Source: Collimonas sp. UBA1456
Lineage (GTDB): Bacteria; Pseudomonadota; Gammaproteobacteria; Burkholderiales; Burkholderiaceae_D
DNA length: 14,883 nucleotides
Assembly: GCA_002325825.1 (NCBI GenBank)
Contig: DCSW01000036.1
Location: 1-14,883, forward strand
Direction of reading: 5' to 3'
Shown: positions 1 to 6,541 of the stretch, piece by piece
Numbering within the stretch: position 1 is the first letter of the stretch
Layout of the letters: every line of letters begins with the position of its first letter
Made by a program: the position numbers and the translations under genes
Notes under the pieces: generated by a model
Database searches by the model: none
What the model saw: the letters and a program-made list of their open reading frames with translations, nothing else
Told to the model about the DNA's origin: nothing

Positions 1-862
1 AAATATACGATGACGATGCTGATGTGTCTGCTACCCTGATTTCTAGGATGGCAGACTAGGTGCTGTATAGGTGACGGAGATCAGACGCTGGCAGAAGGCG
101 TTATACAGAGCATTATCGATGGCGGCAATCGTGATGCCCAGGCGCGAGATGGAATCGCAGTCAATGGTGATATCGACCAATTACGGGATTTGGCGCGGGA
201 GTTCGATTAGCTTAGGTACCCATATGATCAACTCATCAGGATTGGCATCTTCGAAGCTGAATTGATATTGGTTGCGGCTGAGGCTGCCTTCGATGGTCAA
301 GTCCCGCACCGACTGCATGTACAGAGTGTAATGCCACTGACCTGCCGATGCAGTTCCGGTTGCAGCCGACGGATAATTTTGCTGGGGCTCGCATCACGCT
401 GCTCAAGCGGCTTCTGATTGATCCGTATGCGGCCGCTATTAAGTCTATCGTTGTTCATTGGTGCCGTCAGCGCCAATGAACAACGATAGACTTTCGACGG
501 CTGGGTGCTGTCAGCACTCTCGCTGTTAATGCCTGTTGGTATTTAGCCATCGTGGAAAACGATATCGATTGGCTGGCCTTCGGAAATATCCTGGATCACG
601 CCCGTATCCTGGATCGGGAAAATTCCTTTTGGAATAAAGATATACAGCACCACGGTCAGTGCCAACGTACTTATCGCCACCATCAAGGTTGCAAACTGAC
701 AGCACAGCACCCACTACAGCGCCACGCCGTAAAGCGCGATGATGTTGTCGAAGAATGCGCTGCTCTTGCACGAGAACCAGCTTTGCTTCTCTTCCGGGAC
801 ATGGTGCAATAGCTTGGCGAACATCATCGGCGTCAGCGTCATAGAAATGACCGCCGAGAAAT
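1..862 (-). pseudogene. mdtB: MdtB-type RND multidrug efflux pump, central/C-terminal fragment (broken, runs off window edge)
   Basis: Reading the minus strand from about 862 downwards gives successive pieces of an RND inner-membrane pump (proton-driven drug efflux, normally part of MdtABC). Recognisable blocks in order: SMTLTPMMFAKLLHHVPEE, a transmembrane piece ending LYIFIPKGIFPIQDTGVIQ, then ESLSLFIGADGTN, LNSGRIRINQKPLEQRD, MQSVRDLTIEGSLSRNQYQF, and SISRLGIT..DNALYNAF near the window edge. The GADGTN..LNSGR pattern resembles MdtB rather than MdtC as I remember them. Lesions seen: an in-frame TAG in the segment before the WVL block, a frameshift around 545, a 21-bp inverted-repeat insertion at 441-493 that adds a stop and shifts frame, and a deletion before SISRLG. 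The N-terminal half is missing and homology stops within a few bases of the neighbouring ugpC start. Certainly non-functional; the exact paralogue is less sure. Confidence 0.85.
441..493. repeat. Perfect 21-bp inverted repeat, 11-nt spacer, inside the mdtB pseudogene
   Basis: Arms 441-461 and 473-493 are exact reverse complements, beginning AAGTCTATCG and ending CGATAGACTT. The left-hand genomic arm's complement encodes the pump sequence up to GADGTN. The other arm interrupts the expected GTN..LNSGR stretch and introduces a stop and a frame change. It therefore looks like a copy of adjacent sequence made by strand switching rather than a mobile element end. No U-run follows, so a terminator role is unlikely. 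Confidence 0.9.
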
Positions 863-865
863 GAT

Positions 866-1889
866 ATGGGAAAAGTAAACATAGAGAGCGTCACGAAAAT
901 CTACGGCAAGGCACCGAAGACGGTTGATGTCATTCATGGCATTTCGATCAATATCGCAGATGGCGAATTCATTTTCATGGTGCCCCCCGTCCGGCTGTAG
1001 CAAATCGACCTTGCTGCGGATGGTGGCCGGGCGCTGGAAGAAATCACCTCAGGCGACATCGTGATCGGCGACCGCGTAGTCAACAAGCTGGATCCGAAAA
1101 ACTGTGACATCGCGATGGTATCCCAGAATTACGCGCTGTATCCGCACATGAGCGTCTACGAGAACATGGCCTACAGTTTGAAAATTCGCTGGCTGAGCAA
1201 GGACGATATTGAGGTGCGCGTACAGAAGGCGGCCAAGATACTGGAGGTTAGGCGCGCTGCTGCAACGCACGCCACGTCAGCTGTCGGGCTGCTAACGCCA
1301 GCGAATGGCGATGAAGCGCGATCGTGCGTGAACCGGCGGTATTCCCGTTCGACAAACCGCTCTCAAACCTGGATACCAAGCTGCGCGTACAGACGCGCCT
1401 GGAAATCAAAAAACTGCGCCGTACGCTTGGCACCACCAGCCTATATGCGGCACATGACCAGGTCAAGGCCATGACCTTGGATCAGTTCATGATCGTCATG
1501 AATGGCAGCCGCGCCGAACAGATCGGGACACCGGCTGAGGTCTATGCCAGACCGGCCACAACGCTTGTCGTCGGCTTTATCAGCTCGCCACCGATGAATC
1601 TGTTGCACGGCCGTTTACACAATATGCGATTTCCGGCCATGACTGCATTCTGGGATTGCGACCAGAGCACTTGCTCTTCAGTCAGCCAAGTTTGTCTACG
1701 CGAGCAGAATTGGTGGAAGCACTCGACGCCGATCTGCTGGTGCACGCGTCGATAAGCGATAAAACACTGGTAATGCGGCTGCCGGCTGCCACAGTAGTAA
1801 AAACCTGCCAGCAAATCACCGCCGGTTTTGAAAAGAGTTCTCTGCATTGGTTTAATTCGCAAATCACGCAACGAATCGAGTTTTCCTGA
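866..1889 (+). pseudogene. ugpC: UgpC/MalK-type ABC transporter ATPase, multiply disrupted
   Basis: A nearly full-length but broken ATP-binding subunit of the kind that powers sn-glycerol-3-phosphate or sugar import (UgpBAEC class). The start at 866 gives MGKVNIESVTKIYGK, followed by GISINIADGEF. A frameshift lies in or near the C-run at 983-988, after which Walker A reads PSGCSKST, with Ser replacing the usual Gly. Two extra bases near 1033-1036 restore frame at EEITSGDIVIGDRVVNKL and QNYALYPHMSVYENMAYSLK. The signature motif reads LSGC then stop (1285-1296) instead of LSGGQ. Walker B is FPFDKPLSNLD with Lys for the catalytic Glu, and the H-loop is AAHDQ. The C-terminal regulatory domain (RPEHL, DADLLVHAS, QITAGFEKSSLHW) follows in another frame to a TGA at 1887-1889. 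Neighbouring permease genes are absent. UgpC is preferred over other MalK-like ATPases only on overall resemblance. Confidence 0.85.
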
Positions 1890-2183
1890 CCGGGCTCGAC
1901 GGCCTCATCAATCGGGAGTCGTCACGCTCAGGCGTTGCTGCCACGAGAAAACTTACTCGCTCAATGCGACCAGGTTACCCACTTCAATCTTGGCAAATTC
2001 AACGCTGCCGCTGGTATGGTCACTCATGCTCACCTCTCTTGCAAGTAAGAGCCTAGTCCTAGCACGAGGATGAAAGATGCACACAGCTGCAAAATTGTGT
2101 AACTTGAACCAAATGCTACTTCGATCGTCATACATCAAAGCGTCATATATCGGGTCAGTCGCAACCACATGGAGAGATTGATT
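1890..2183. other. Intergenic gap before the ferritin-like gene
   Basis: Apart from the minus-strand remnant at 1953-2027, no gene is visible. CGTCATA occurs twice (2126-2132 and 2141-2147), spaced 15 bp start to start, in the stretch just upstream of the ferritin-like gene. TTGAAC at 2104-2109 could serve as a -35, but no convincing -10 lies at the right distance. Function unknown. Confidence 0.4.
1953..2027 (-). pseudogene. Short remnant ORF, unrecognised (24 codons)
   Basis: On the minus strand a good Shine-Dalgarno-like GAGAGGTG precedes an ATG (2025-2027) that opens MSDHTSGSVEFAKIEV and reaches TAA after 24 codons. The well-placed ribosome site suggests a real gene start, but the protein stops almost at once and nothing downstream can be read as its continuation. 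I do not recognise the family. It may be the surviving 5' end of a deleted gene or a chance ORF. Confidence 0.3.
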
Positions 2184-3011
2184 ATGCAAAAAGTTGGCGC
2201 AGAGGGTTCGCATTGGAAAATCGCGGATATTGATTTCTCAAAAATTGATGTCGAGCGCATCAGATGCGACGAAAACCTGTTCTATCTAATCACTTGTGCC
2301 TCGTTTGTCGAAAGCGGCTCAGATCTATATACACAAAACCTGGTCGACTATTACGACGACGAACCCGAAATCTCGGCATGGCTGCGTGAGCAATGGAAAG
2401 CTGAGGAGTTACAGCATGGATTGGCATTGCGCGCCTACGTCAAACACATCTGTCCAGAATTCGACTGGCCGGCAGCTTATCGCGGCTTCCTCGACGAATA
2501 TTCTGGCTACTGCAAGGTTGAACTACTTGAAACTAGTAAGGGCCTAGAAATGGTCGCGCGTTGCGTGGTCGAGACCGGCACCGCAACCTTCTACGGCGCA
2601 CTGTCGCGCAGCACCGACGAACCGGTATTACAAGACCTGGCGGCCCGTATCGCGCGCGATGAAGTCAACCACTACAAGCATTTCTTCCAATATTTTCGGG
2701 CTTTCCGGCAACAGGAGCATCTACGTCGCCGCAGCATATTTGGCGCGTTGCGCCGCCGCACACTGAAGTTACGCAACGAGGATGCGGCTTGCGCTCTGCG
2801 TCACGTGTTAAAAACTAGAGAGCCACAGCACGCCGACGATGCGGACCGGCTGCAACAGATCAGCTGCAAAATGAATCGTACCATCCGCAGTCATGTCACG
2901 GCAGACATGACGATCAAGATGATCATGCGTCCTCTTGACCTGCCGCGTGTCCTGCAATCTATGGTGGCGTATCCCGCCATGCAAATCATGAACAAGGTGA
3001 TTCTGCGTTGA
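2184..3011 (+). CDS. Ferritin-like di-iron domain protein
   Basis: An intact 275-residue protein of the ferritin-like four-helix-bundle superfamily. Likely metal ligands are visible in the usual two ExxH sets. Numbering from the ATG at 2184, these are E43 (SFVESGSDLY), E75 and H78 (AEELQH), E130 (VVETGTATFY) and E160/H163 (ARDEVNHYKHF). This spacing fits a carboxylate-bridged di-iron enzyme or oxidase rather than a storage ferritin. A conserved C-terminal segment (MIMRPLDLP) follows; the substrate is unknown. The start at 2184 is chosen over the in-frame ATG at 2169 because GGAGAG at 2171-2176 lies 7 nt before it. No signal peptide or clear membrane helix is seen. It is the only gene in the left 6 kb with no lesion, lying alone between pseudogenes, which suggests either retained function or very recent loss of constraint. 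Confidence 0.85.
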   Translation: MQKVGAEGSHWKIADIDFSKIDVERIRCDENLFYLITCASFVESGSDLYTQNLVDYYDDEPEISAWLREQWKAEELQHGLALRAYVKHICPEFDWPAAYRGFLDEYSGYCKVELLETSKGLEMVARCVVETGTATFYGALSRSTDEPVLQDLAARIARDEVNHYKHFFQYFRAFRQQEHLRRRSIFGALRRRTLKLRNEDAACALRHVLKTREPQHADDADRLQQISCKMNRTIRSHVTADMTIKMIMRPLDLPRVLQSMVAYPAMQIMNKVILR

Positions 3012-3103
3012 TGGTTAGTGTGAGCATTTCTAAAAGCGATAGAAGCACTGCACATTCCAAGCACGGACTTTTTCCGCTCCAGCGCGTTGAACAGCGACTT
3101 TGC

Positions 3104-3749
3104 TCAAACTACGCTCTGCTGCCGCAACAGCGCGATCTACTCTGGACTGCAGCCGATAGACGCCAGCACTTCGTCCGTATCGTCCGTATACTGCCCCAGT
3201 TCCGGATCTACCCAGTTGGTTTGTCCCGGTGTCGCCGATAATTTCGGCACAATGCCTGGCAAGGTGATAGGCTGTCCATTCGGCAGCACATGCTGCTGAT
3301 TCATGTCGCGAGTGTGGAACTGCAGGTCCTGGTGAATGTCGGCGGCAGTATAGACTTTACTTGGCAGGCGACCTCTGCCAGCAGCGCACCGATCACGCCA
3401 TACAGCGATGCCAGTGTATCGTCGGATGCTGACATCGATGCGCACCGGCGCGCCGGTTATCGTCATTCTTGATTAGATCGCGGACGATCCCCTGGCCCTG
3501 TGCCGCTTTCAGGTTCAGCGTCAACGATTTTTTGTTACGACTCTGGGAATATCGCCACAACAAGATGCCATTATGCAGTTTACGCCACTTGCGCAGCGAA
3601 TCGCCATCTTCCAGAGCTTCGATTTTTATCACTTCAGTACCGAACTACCCCAGCAGGCTGGCAGCGTAAGGACCGGCGATCAGCGTACTGGGTTCGATAA
3701 CCTTGATGTCATGAAGAGAGGACTGCTGATCAGCAAATAAGTTGTACAT
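3104..3749 (-). pseudogene. CaiB/BaiF family (class III) CoA-transferase, internally deleted
   Basis: Minus-strand remnants of a class III CoA-transferase, which normally is about 400 residues and moves CoA between carboxylic acids. From a possible ATG at 3747-3749, blocks read DIKVIEPSTLIAGPYAASLLG, stop, then FGTEVIKIEALEDGDSLRKW, LHNGILLWRYSQSRNKKSL and GQGIVRDLIK. A jump leads to PVRIDVSASDDTLASLYGVIGALLA, then another to the C-terminal part FHTRDM, LPNGQPITLPGIVPKLS, PGQTNWVDPELGQYT and DEVLASIG, with a premature TAG before the final stop at 3104-3106. The active-site Asp region and most of the middle are gone, so about half the gene is deleted. The family is confident; the substrate cannot be told. 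Confidence 0.85.
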
Positions 3750-3794
3750 TTTCCGAATTGTTTAAAATGTAGTTAGAAAGACAGCAACAATTCG

Positions 3795-3812
3795 CCAGCA
3801 TATCGATGCTGG
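3795..3812. repeat. Hairpin-forming inverted repeat, 7-bp arms, 4-nt loop
   Basis: CCAGCAT at 3795-3801 pairs exactly with ATGCTGG at 3806-3812 around the loop ATCG. It lies in the gap upstream of the CoA-transferase remnant (minus) and the exported-protein remnant (plus). Neither strand shows a following U-run, so it is not an obvious terminator. It could equally be chance or an operator relic. Confidence 0.45.
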
Positions 3813-3833
3813 GGCACAATAACCGACGACAAC

Positions 3834-3847
3834 GCTAGTCGACTAGC
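3834..3847. repeat. Perfect 14-bp palindrome GCTAGTCGACTAGC
   Basis: A self-complementary 14-mer with no spacer, in the divergent gap between two pseudogenes. The symmetry would suit a dimeric repressor site, but no regulator or intact target gene is adjacent. Function unknown. Confidence 0.4.
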
Positions 3848-3989
3848 TATCGAACACTCTCGTCCTGTTTCTGAGACAACTGTACCAATTCTACAGAATT
3901 GCCAACATTTGCAACCAGGAGTAATTCCTTTGGGCGGATGTTATAGTGAGAATTAAGATTAAATCACGGATAAATGTGTAGGACATATC

Positions 3990-4243
3990 ATGAAAAAAAT
4001 TGCTCTATTGCATTAGCCGCTGTAGCCTTGTTGGCAACCAGTTCCGCTAGCTTTGCTTATGGCTATTATGATCATGGCGGTTTTTACGGTCCGCGCGTCG
4101 GCATTGCCATCGGCGGCACGCTGTATTGGGGGCCACCACCGGTATACTAAGCTCCCAAGCCGCAGACCTATATTGGAAAAGCACTCGAATATGCATATTA
4201 CTGCCCTAGTCCGGCAGGCTATTATCCACAAACTACACACTGA
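3990..4243 (+). pseudogene. Small exported envelope protein, frameshifted and with internal stop
   Basis: ATG at 3990 follows AGGA (3981-3984 region) and begins MKKIALL. One base is missing or extra near 4008-4012, and reading in the shifted frame gives a signal-peptide core ALAAVALLATSSASFAYG. Then come DHGGFYGPRVGIAIGGT, LYWGPPPVY, an in-frame TAA at about 4147, and APKPQTYIGKALEYAYYCPSPAGYYPQ to a TGA at 4241-4243. The Tyr/Pro/Gly-rich tail ending with a YYCP..GYYP motif is typical of small secreted proteins of Proteobacteria whose role is poorly known. A single-base sequencing error at the first lesion is possible, but the second, a stop, makes a pseudogene likely. Confidence 0.7.
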
Positions 4244-4308
4244 CTCAAAGGGGGGATGCAAGTAGCGTCGAACGATTCTCAACCTAGATAAGCATAGGGC
4301 GGTGTGCG

Positions 4309-4873
4309 ATGATTGACGGAACAACAAAAGTCATTGCGGCCTCAATGATCGGACTGCTGTCCGGCTGCGTTACTGCGCCGACCGGGCCAGATGTGATGGC
4401 GCTGCCCGGCGCCGGCAAAAGCCATGAACAGTTCCGCAATGATGAGGCAGCCTGCCAACGTGCCAGCCAAGACCGGATAGGGCCATACTCGCCGCAAGCC
4501 GCAGCAAACAATGCTGTCGGTACTGTGCCGCGACAGGAACAATAATTGGCGCCGCGGCTGACGCTCTGATCGGCGCCACAACCGGGCGCGACGGTGCCGG
4601 TGCAGCTATCCGCGGCGGCGTAGGTTTGCTGGCCGGCAGTTCGGTGGCTCGCGACTCGACCTCGCGCAGCAGCTATGGTTTGCAGCCCCAGTACAACAAC
4701 ACGTTTACACGCAATGCATGTACGCCAAAGGCAACTAGGTTCCGATATCCGGCGGCTATGCCAACAACCGTCGCCGGTATGCACCGGCGCCACAATATTC
4801 AACACCATCTGATTACTATCCGCCACAACACGGTAGCAACTACGTACCGCCACCGGATTACGCTTCTTACTAA
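4309..4873 (+). pseudogene. Glycine-zipper outer-membrane lipoprotein, two frameshifts
   Basis: From ATG 4309, residues 1-20 form a lipoprotein signal with lipobox LSGC (Cys20). The reading continues through GPDVMALPGAGKSHEQFRN and DEAACQRASQDRIGPYSP. Near 4520 the frame changes, and the next frame supplies the glycine-zipper stretch GTIIGAAADALIGATTG and GAGAAIRGGVGLLAGSS. Near 4715 it changes again to QCMYAKGN, stop, VPISGGYANNRRYAP and a Tyr/Pro-rich tail ending PPPDYASY at TAA 4871-4873. The intact ancestor would have been about 190 residues, matching YMGG-type glycine-zipper lipoproteins. Together with the exported protein just upstream it suggests a small envelope locus now dead. Confidence 0.8.
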
Positions 4874-5054
4874 TCCAGGCAGAGCAATTGAAAAGCCTGC
4901 CTGCGAGCGAATGCGCCAATCGGCTGACCGCAGCGGGGGCTCAGATCGCAAGGTGCCCGACTTACGCAATCCTTGCTAGAGGGAAGTAGCAGCCAAACCC
5001 ACAGCGTCGGATGCGCGCGCACTTCACTCTCGATTCGATAGCTATACCCCTAGA

Positions 5055-5312
5055 CTAACTCCTTACCGACATCCGCAATCTCGCTTCAAGACCGCCCTCG
5101 GTGGTGATTGCTCAGTTCGAGCAGTGCTCGGTGGTTTTCTGCGATATTGCGGGCGATGGTCAACCCCAGCCCTTGTACCGCCGGCATCCCGTGAACGCGA
5201 TGTCTCGAACCTGAAAAATGGATGGAATACGGCTTCCAACTGGTTTTCTGGAATGCCCACTCCGCCATCGCGAATCGTAATAATGACATCGCCGCCGTCG
5301 TGCAGCGCATTC
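5055..5312 (-). pseudogene. Sensor histidine kinase, C-terminal ATPase-domain fragment
   Basis: Minus strand, about 85 codons covering the end of a HATPase_c domain. It starts at NALHDGGDVIITIRDGGVGIP (G1 box region) and runs through HPFFRFETSRSRDAGGT (F box). A frameshift leads to GLGLTIARNIAENH (G2 box), then a further shift near GGLEARL, ending at a stop on 5055-5057. The N box, dimerisation/His domain, HAMP and sensor parts are missing. The cut end lies at about 5312, exactly where the plus-strand MdtB fragment begins, so this is a rearrangement joint. Efflux pumps are often controlled by an adjacent two-component system (BaeSR with mdtABC in Escherichia coli), but linkage to the pump here is only inferred. 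Confidence 0.8.
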
Positions 5313-5829
5313 GGCGGCGCCTCGGTGATTACTCTGCAGTTCAGCCTCGATCTGAGTATTGATATCGCCGAACAGGAAGTCCAGGCCGTGATCAATGACG
5401 GCAGCAACTTGCTGCCGTCGGTCTTGCCGACGCCGCCGATCTACAACATGATAAACCCGGCCGATACGCCAATCATGTCATTGGCGATCACATCCAAGAC
5501 CTTGCCGCTGCCAAAGACACAAGACCTGATCGACATGCGTCTGGAGCAAAGAATTTCGCAAGTGCCGGGTGTCGGCCTGGTCAGCCTCTCCGGTGGCCAT
5601 CTGCCTGCCCTTCAGGTTGCAGTTGAATCCGTGTGCCATGGCGATGCTAGGCCCGAAACTGGATGACATCCGAACCGCTGTCGGCAACGCCAATCAGGAA
5701 AAATGGAGTCTCGACGGCCCGTTGCGCGCCTCGACCATCGGCGCCAACGATCAGCTCCGGTCGATCGAAGAATATCGTAACCTGATCATTGCGTACAAAA
5801 ACGGCGAGCCGGTAATCTCCACATTTTAA
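5311..5829 (+). pseudogene. mdtB: MdtB-type RND efflux pump, N-terminal periplasmic fragment
   Basis: Plus-strand reading opens inside the porter domain at GGASVITLQFSLDLSIDIAE and continues with EVQAVINDGSNLLPS, PPIYNMINPADTPIM, AITSKTLPL and ISQVPGVGLVSLSGG. A frameshift around 5610-5635 leads to LDDIRTAVGNANQ, SLDGPLRASTIGANDQLRS and EEYRNLIIAYKNGEPV, then unrelated residues to a TAA at 5827-5829. This corresponds to roughly residues 95-260 of a protein of about 1040. The first 90 residues and everything after the periplasmic loop are missing. It does not overlap the part of the protein preserved at 1-862, so both may derive from one gene. Confidence 0.85.
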
Positions 5830-5844
5830 GCAAAATTAAAAGTA

Positions 5845-6155
5845 GAGGCTAAGTAACAAAGGCCAAAGCCCCCAGTTGCGTTGGTTCGCGGTCAGCAAGA
5901 TTCATCAGTCCGCGACACGCGCATTATCTTCCGAGAACTTTGCCTTGTAGCGATAGCAGGTCTGGCTGATTACGAAAGTCACGCATGCGCTGCTGACGCG
6001 GATTCGATGCGTTCGGACTGCACCGTATTTGCTCCGCCACTTGTAGAACGGGGCCGAACTCATCCCATGCTCACGGCAAAGCTCCGGCACTAGCGTGCCG
6101 CCTCGACTTGCTTCAATATGTTGATGTTCTGACTTCCGGTAAAGCGTGATGTATT
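5845..6155 (-). mobile_element. IS3-family transposase remnant (OrfA-OrfB fusion by deletion)
   Basis: On the minus strand, from about 6155: an OrfA start reading like KRFT..QNINILKQVEA (one base lost near 6098), then PELCREHGMSSAPFYKWRSKYG, the helix-turn-helix of IS3-family OrfA. After a deletion the OrfB start follows: VISQTCYRYKAKFSEDNARVAD, with a broken continuation resembling TANQRNWG. The catalytic DDE domain is entirely absent and no terminal inverted repeats are evident. About 0.3 kb of an original element of about 1.2 kb is left. It lies directly next to the truncated mdtB piece and may have mediated that rearrangement. The IS407/IS51-like subgroup is a guess from resemblance. Confidence 0.85.
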
Positions 6156-6262
6156 TATATATAACTTCCTCAAAATTGCATTCAAAAAAATCCTACTTTT
6201 AACTGATGCACTTTTGTGTGTATGGGGAGGGTACCAGCTAACGTTATATTTTCAGGATTTTC

Positions 6263-6271
6263 TGGTATGAT
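6263..6271 (+). promoter_or_regulatory. Candidate extended -10 promoter upstream of thrS
   Basis: TGG followed by TATGAT (6266-6271) matches an extended -10 element in five of six core positions. TTATAT, 16 nt upstream, is a poor -35. A start near 6278 would produce a leader of about 180 nt ending at the terminator at 6428-6457, before thrS. Weak evidence; no promoter closer to thrS is obvious. Confidence 0.3.
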
Positions 6272-6427
6272 GAAAGTAGTTGTAGACGTCGTTCACAGAT
6301 GGTCTGTAAAAAATAATATCAATACTAACATCTGTAAAAGTGAAAAAGGCACCCAAGTTATGATGCCGCTAACTAGCACAACAATCCGTGAGAGACACTA
6401 GTCGAGGCCGTTTTCCACCTGCATGAT

Positions 6428-6457
6428 AAAAAAGCGCGGCTGGTCCGCGTTTTTTTT
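6428..6457 (+). terminator. Intrinsic terminator ahead of thrS
   Basis: CGCGG (6435-6439) pairs with CCGCG (6445-6449) around CTGGT, preceded by six A and followed by eight T (6450-6457). The flanking A and T runs extend the stem and allow function on both strands. It would end transcription entering from the left about 85 nt before thrS, either isolating the operon or acting as an attenuator if thrS is read from the upstream candidate promoter. Confidence 0.8.
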
Positions 6458-6541
6458 CGTCCGCACTTTTATCGAAACATACGTTCATTCAATTCAATCC
6501 AATCCGGTGTCGTCTAGGTGACCGCCAATATGGGGCTCAAA

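Larger units (their letters stand above)
6156..6541. other. Gene-free region before thrS
   Basis: This AT-rich 386-nt stretch marks the boundary between the decayed zone and the intact operon. It contains the candidate promoter at 6263-6271, an inverted pair ACAGAT (about 6295-6300) and ATCTGT (about 6330-6335), and the terminator at 6428-6457. I looked for a tRNA, as tRNA genes are common here in relatives, and could not fold one. A 61-codon ORF at 6216-6401 has no recognisable content. Confidence 0.5.

Noticed and set aside
2104..2133. Sigma-70 promoter for the ferritin-like gene (TTGAAC with TCATAC)
   Set aside because: The -10 match is too poor at the only acceptable spacing.
4874..4900. 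AGGCAG/CTGCCT pair after the lipoprotein remnant as a terminator
   Set aside because: Six pairs with a 14-nt loop and no following T-run; too weak.
4284..4919. Long minus-strand ORF (211 codons)
   Set aside because: It is antisense to the glycine-zipper lipoprotein remnant, whose protein motifs are clear on the plus strand; the minus translation has no recognisable content.
6216..6401. 61-codon plus-strand ORF before thrS
   Set aside because: No recognisable protein content and no clear ribosome site; the region is better explained as a leader or spacer.
6380..6427. Possible tRNA 3' end (TCGAGG..TTCCACCTGCA) before the terminator
   Set aside because: No acceptor, D or anticodon stems can be matched upstream, so a tRNA cannot be supported.
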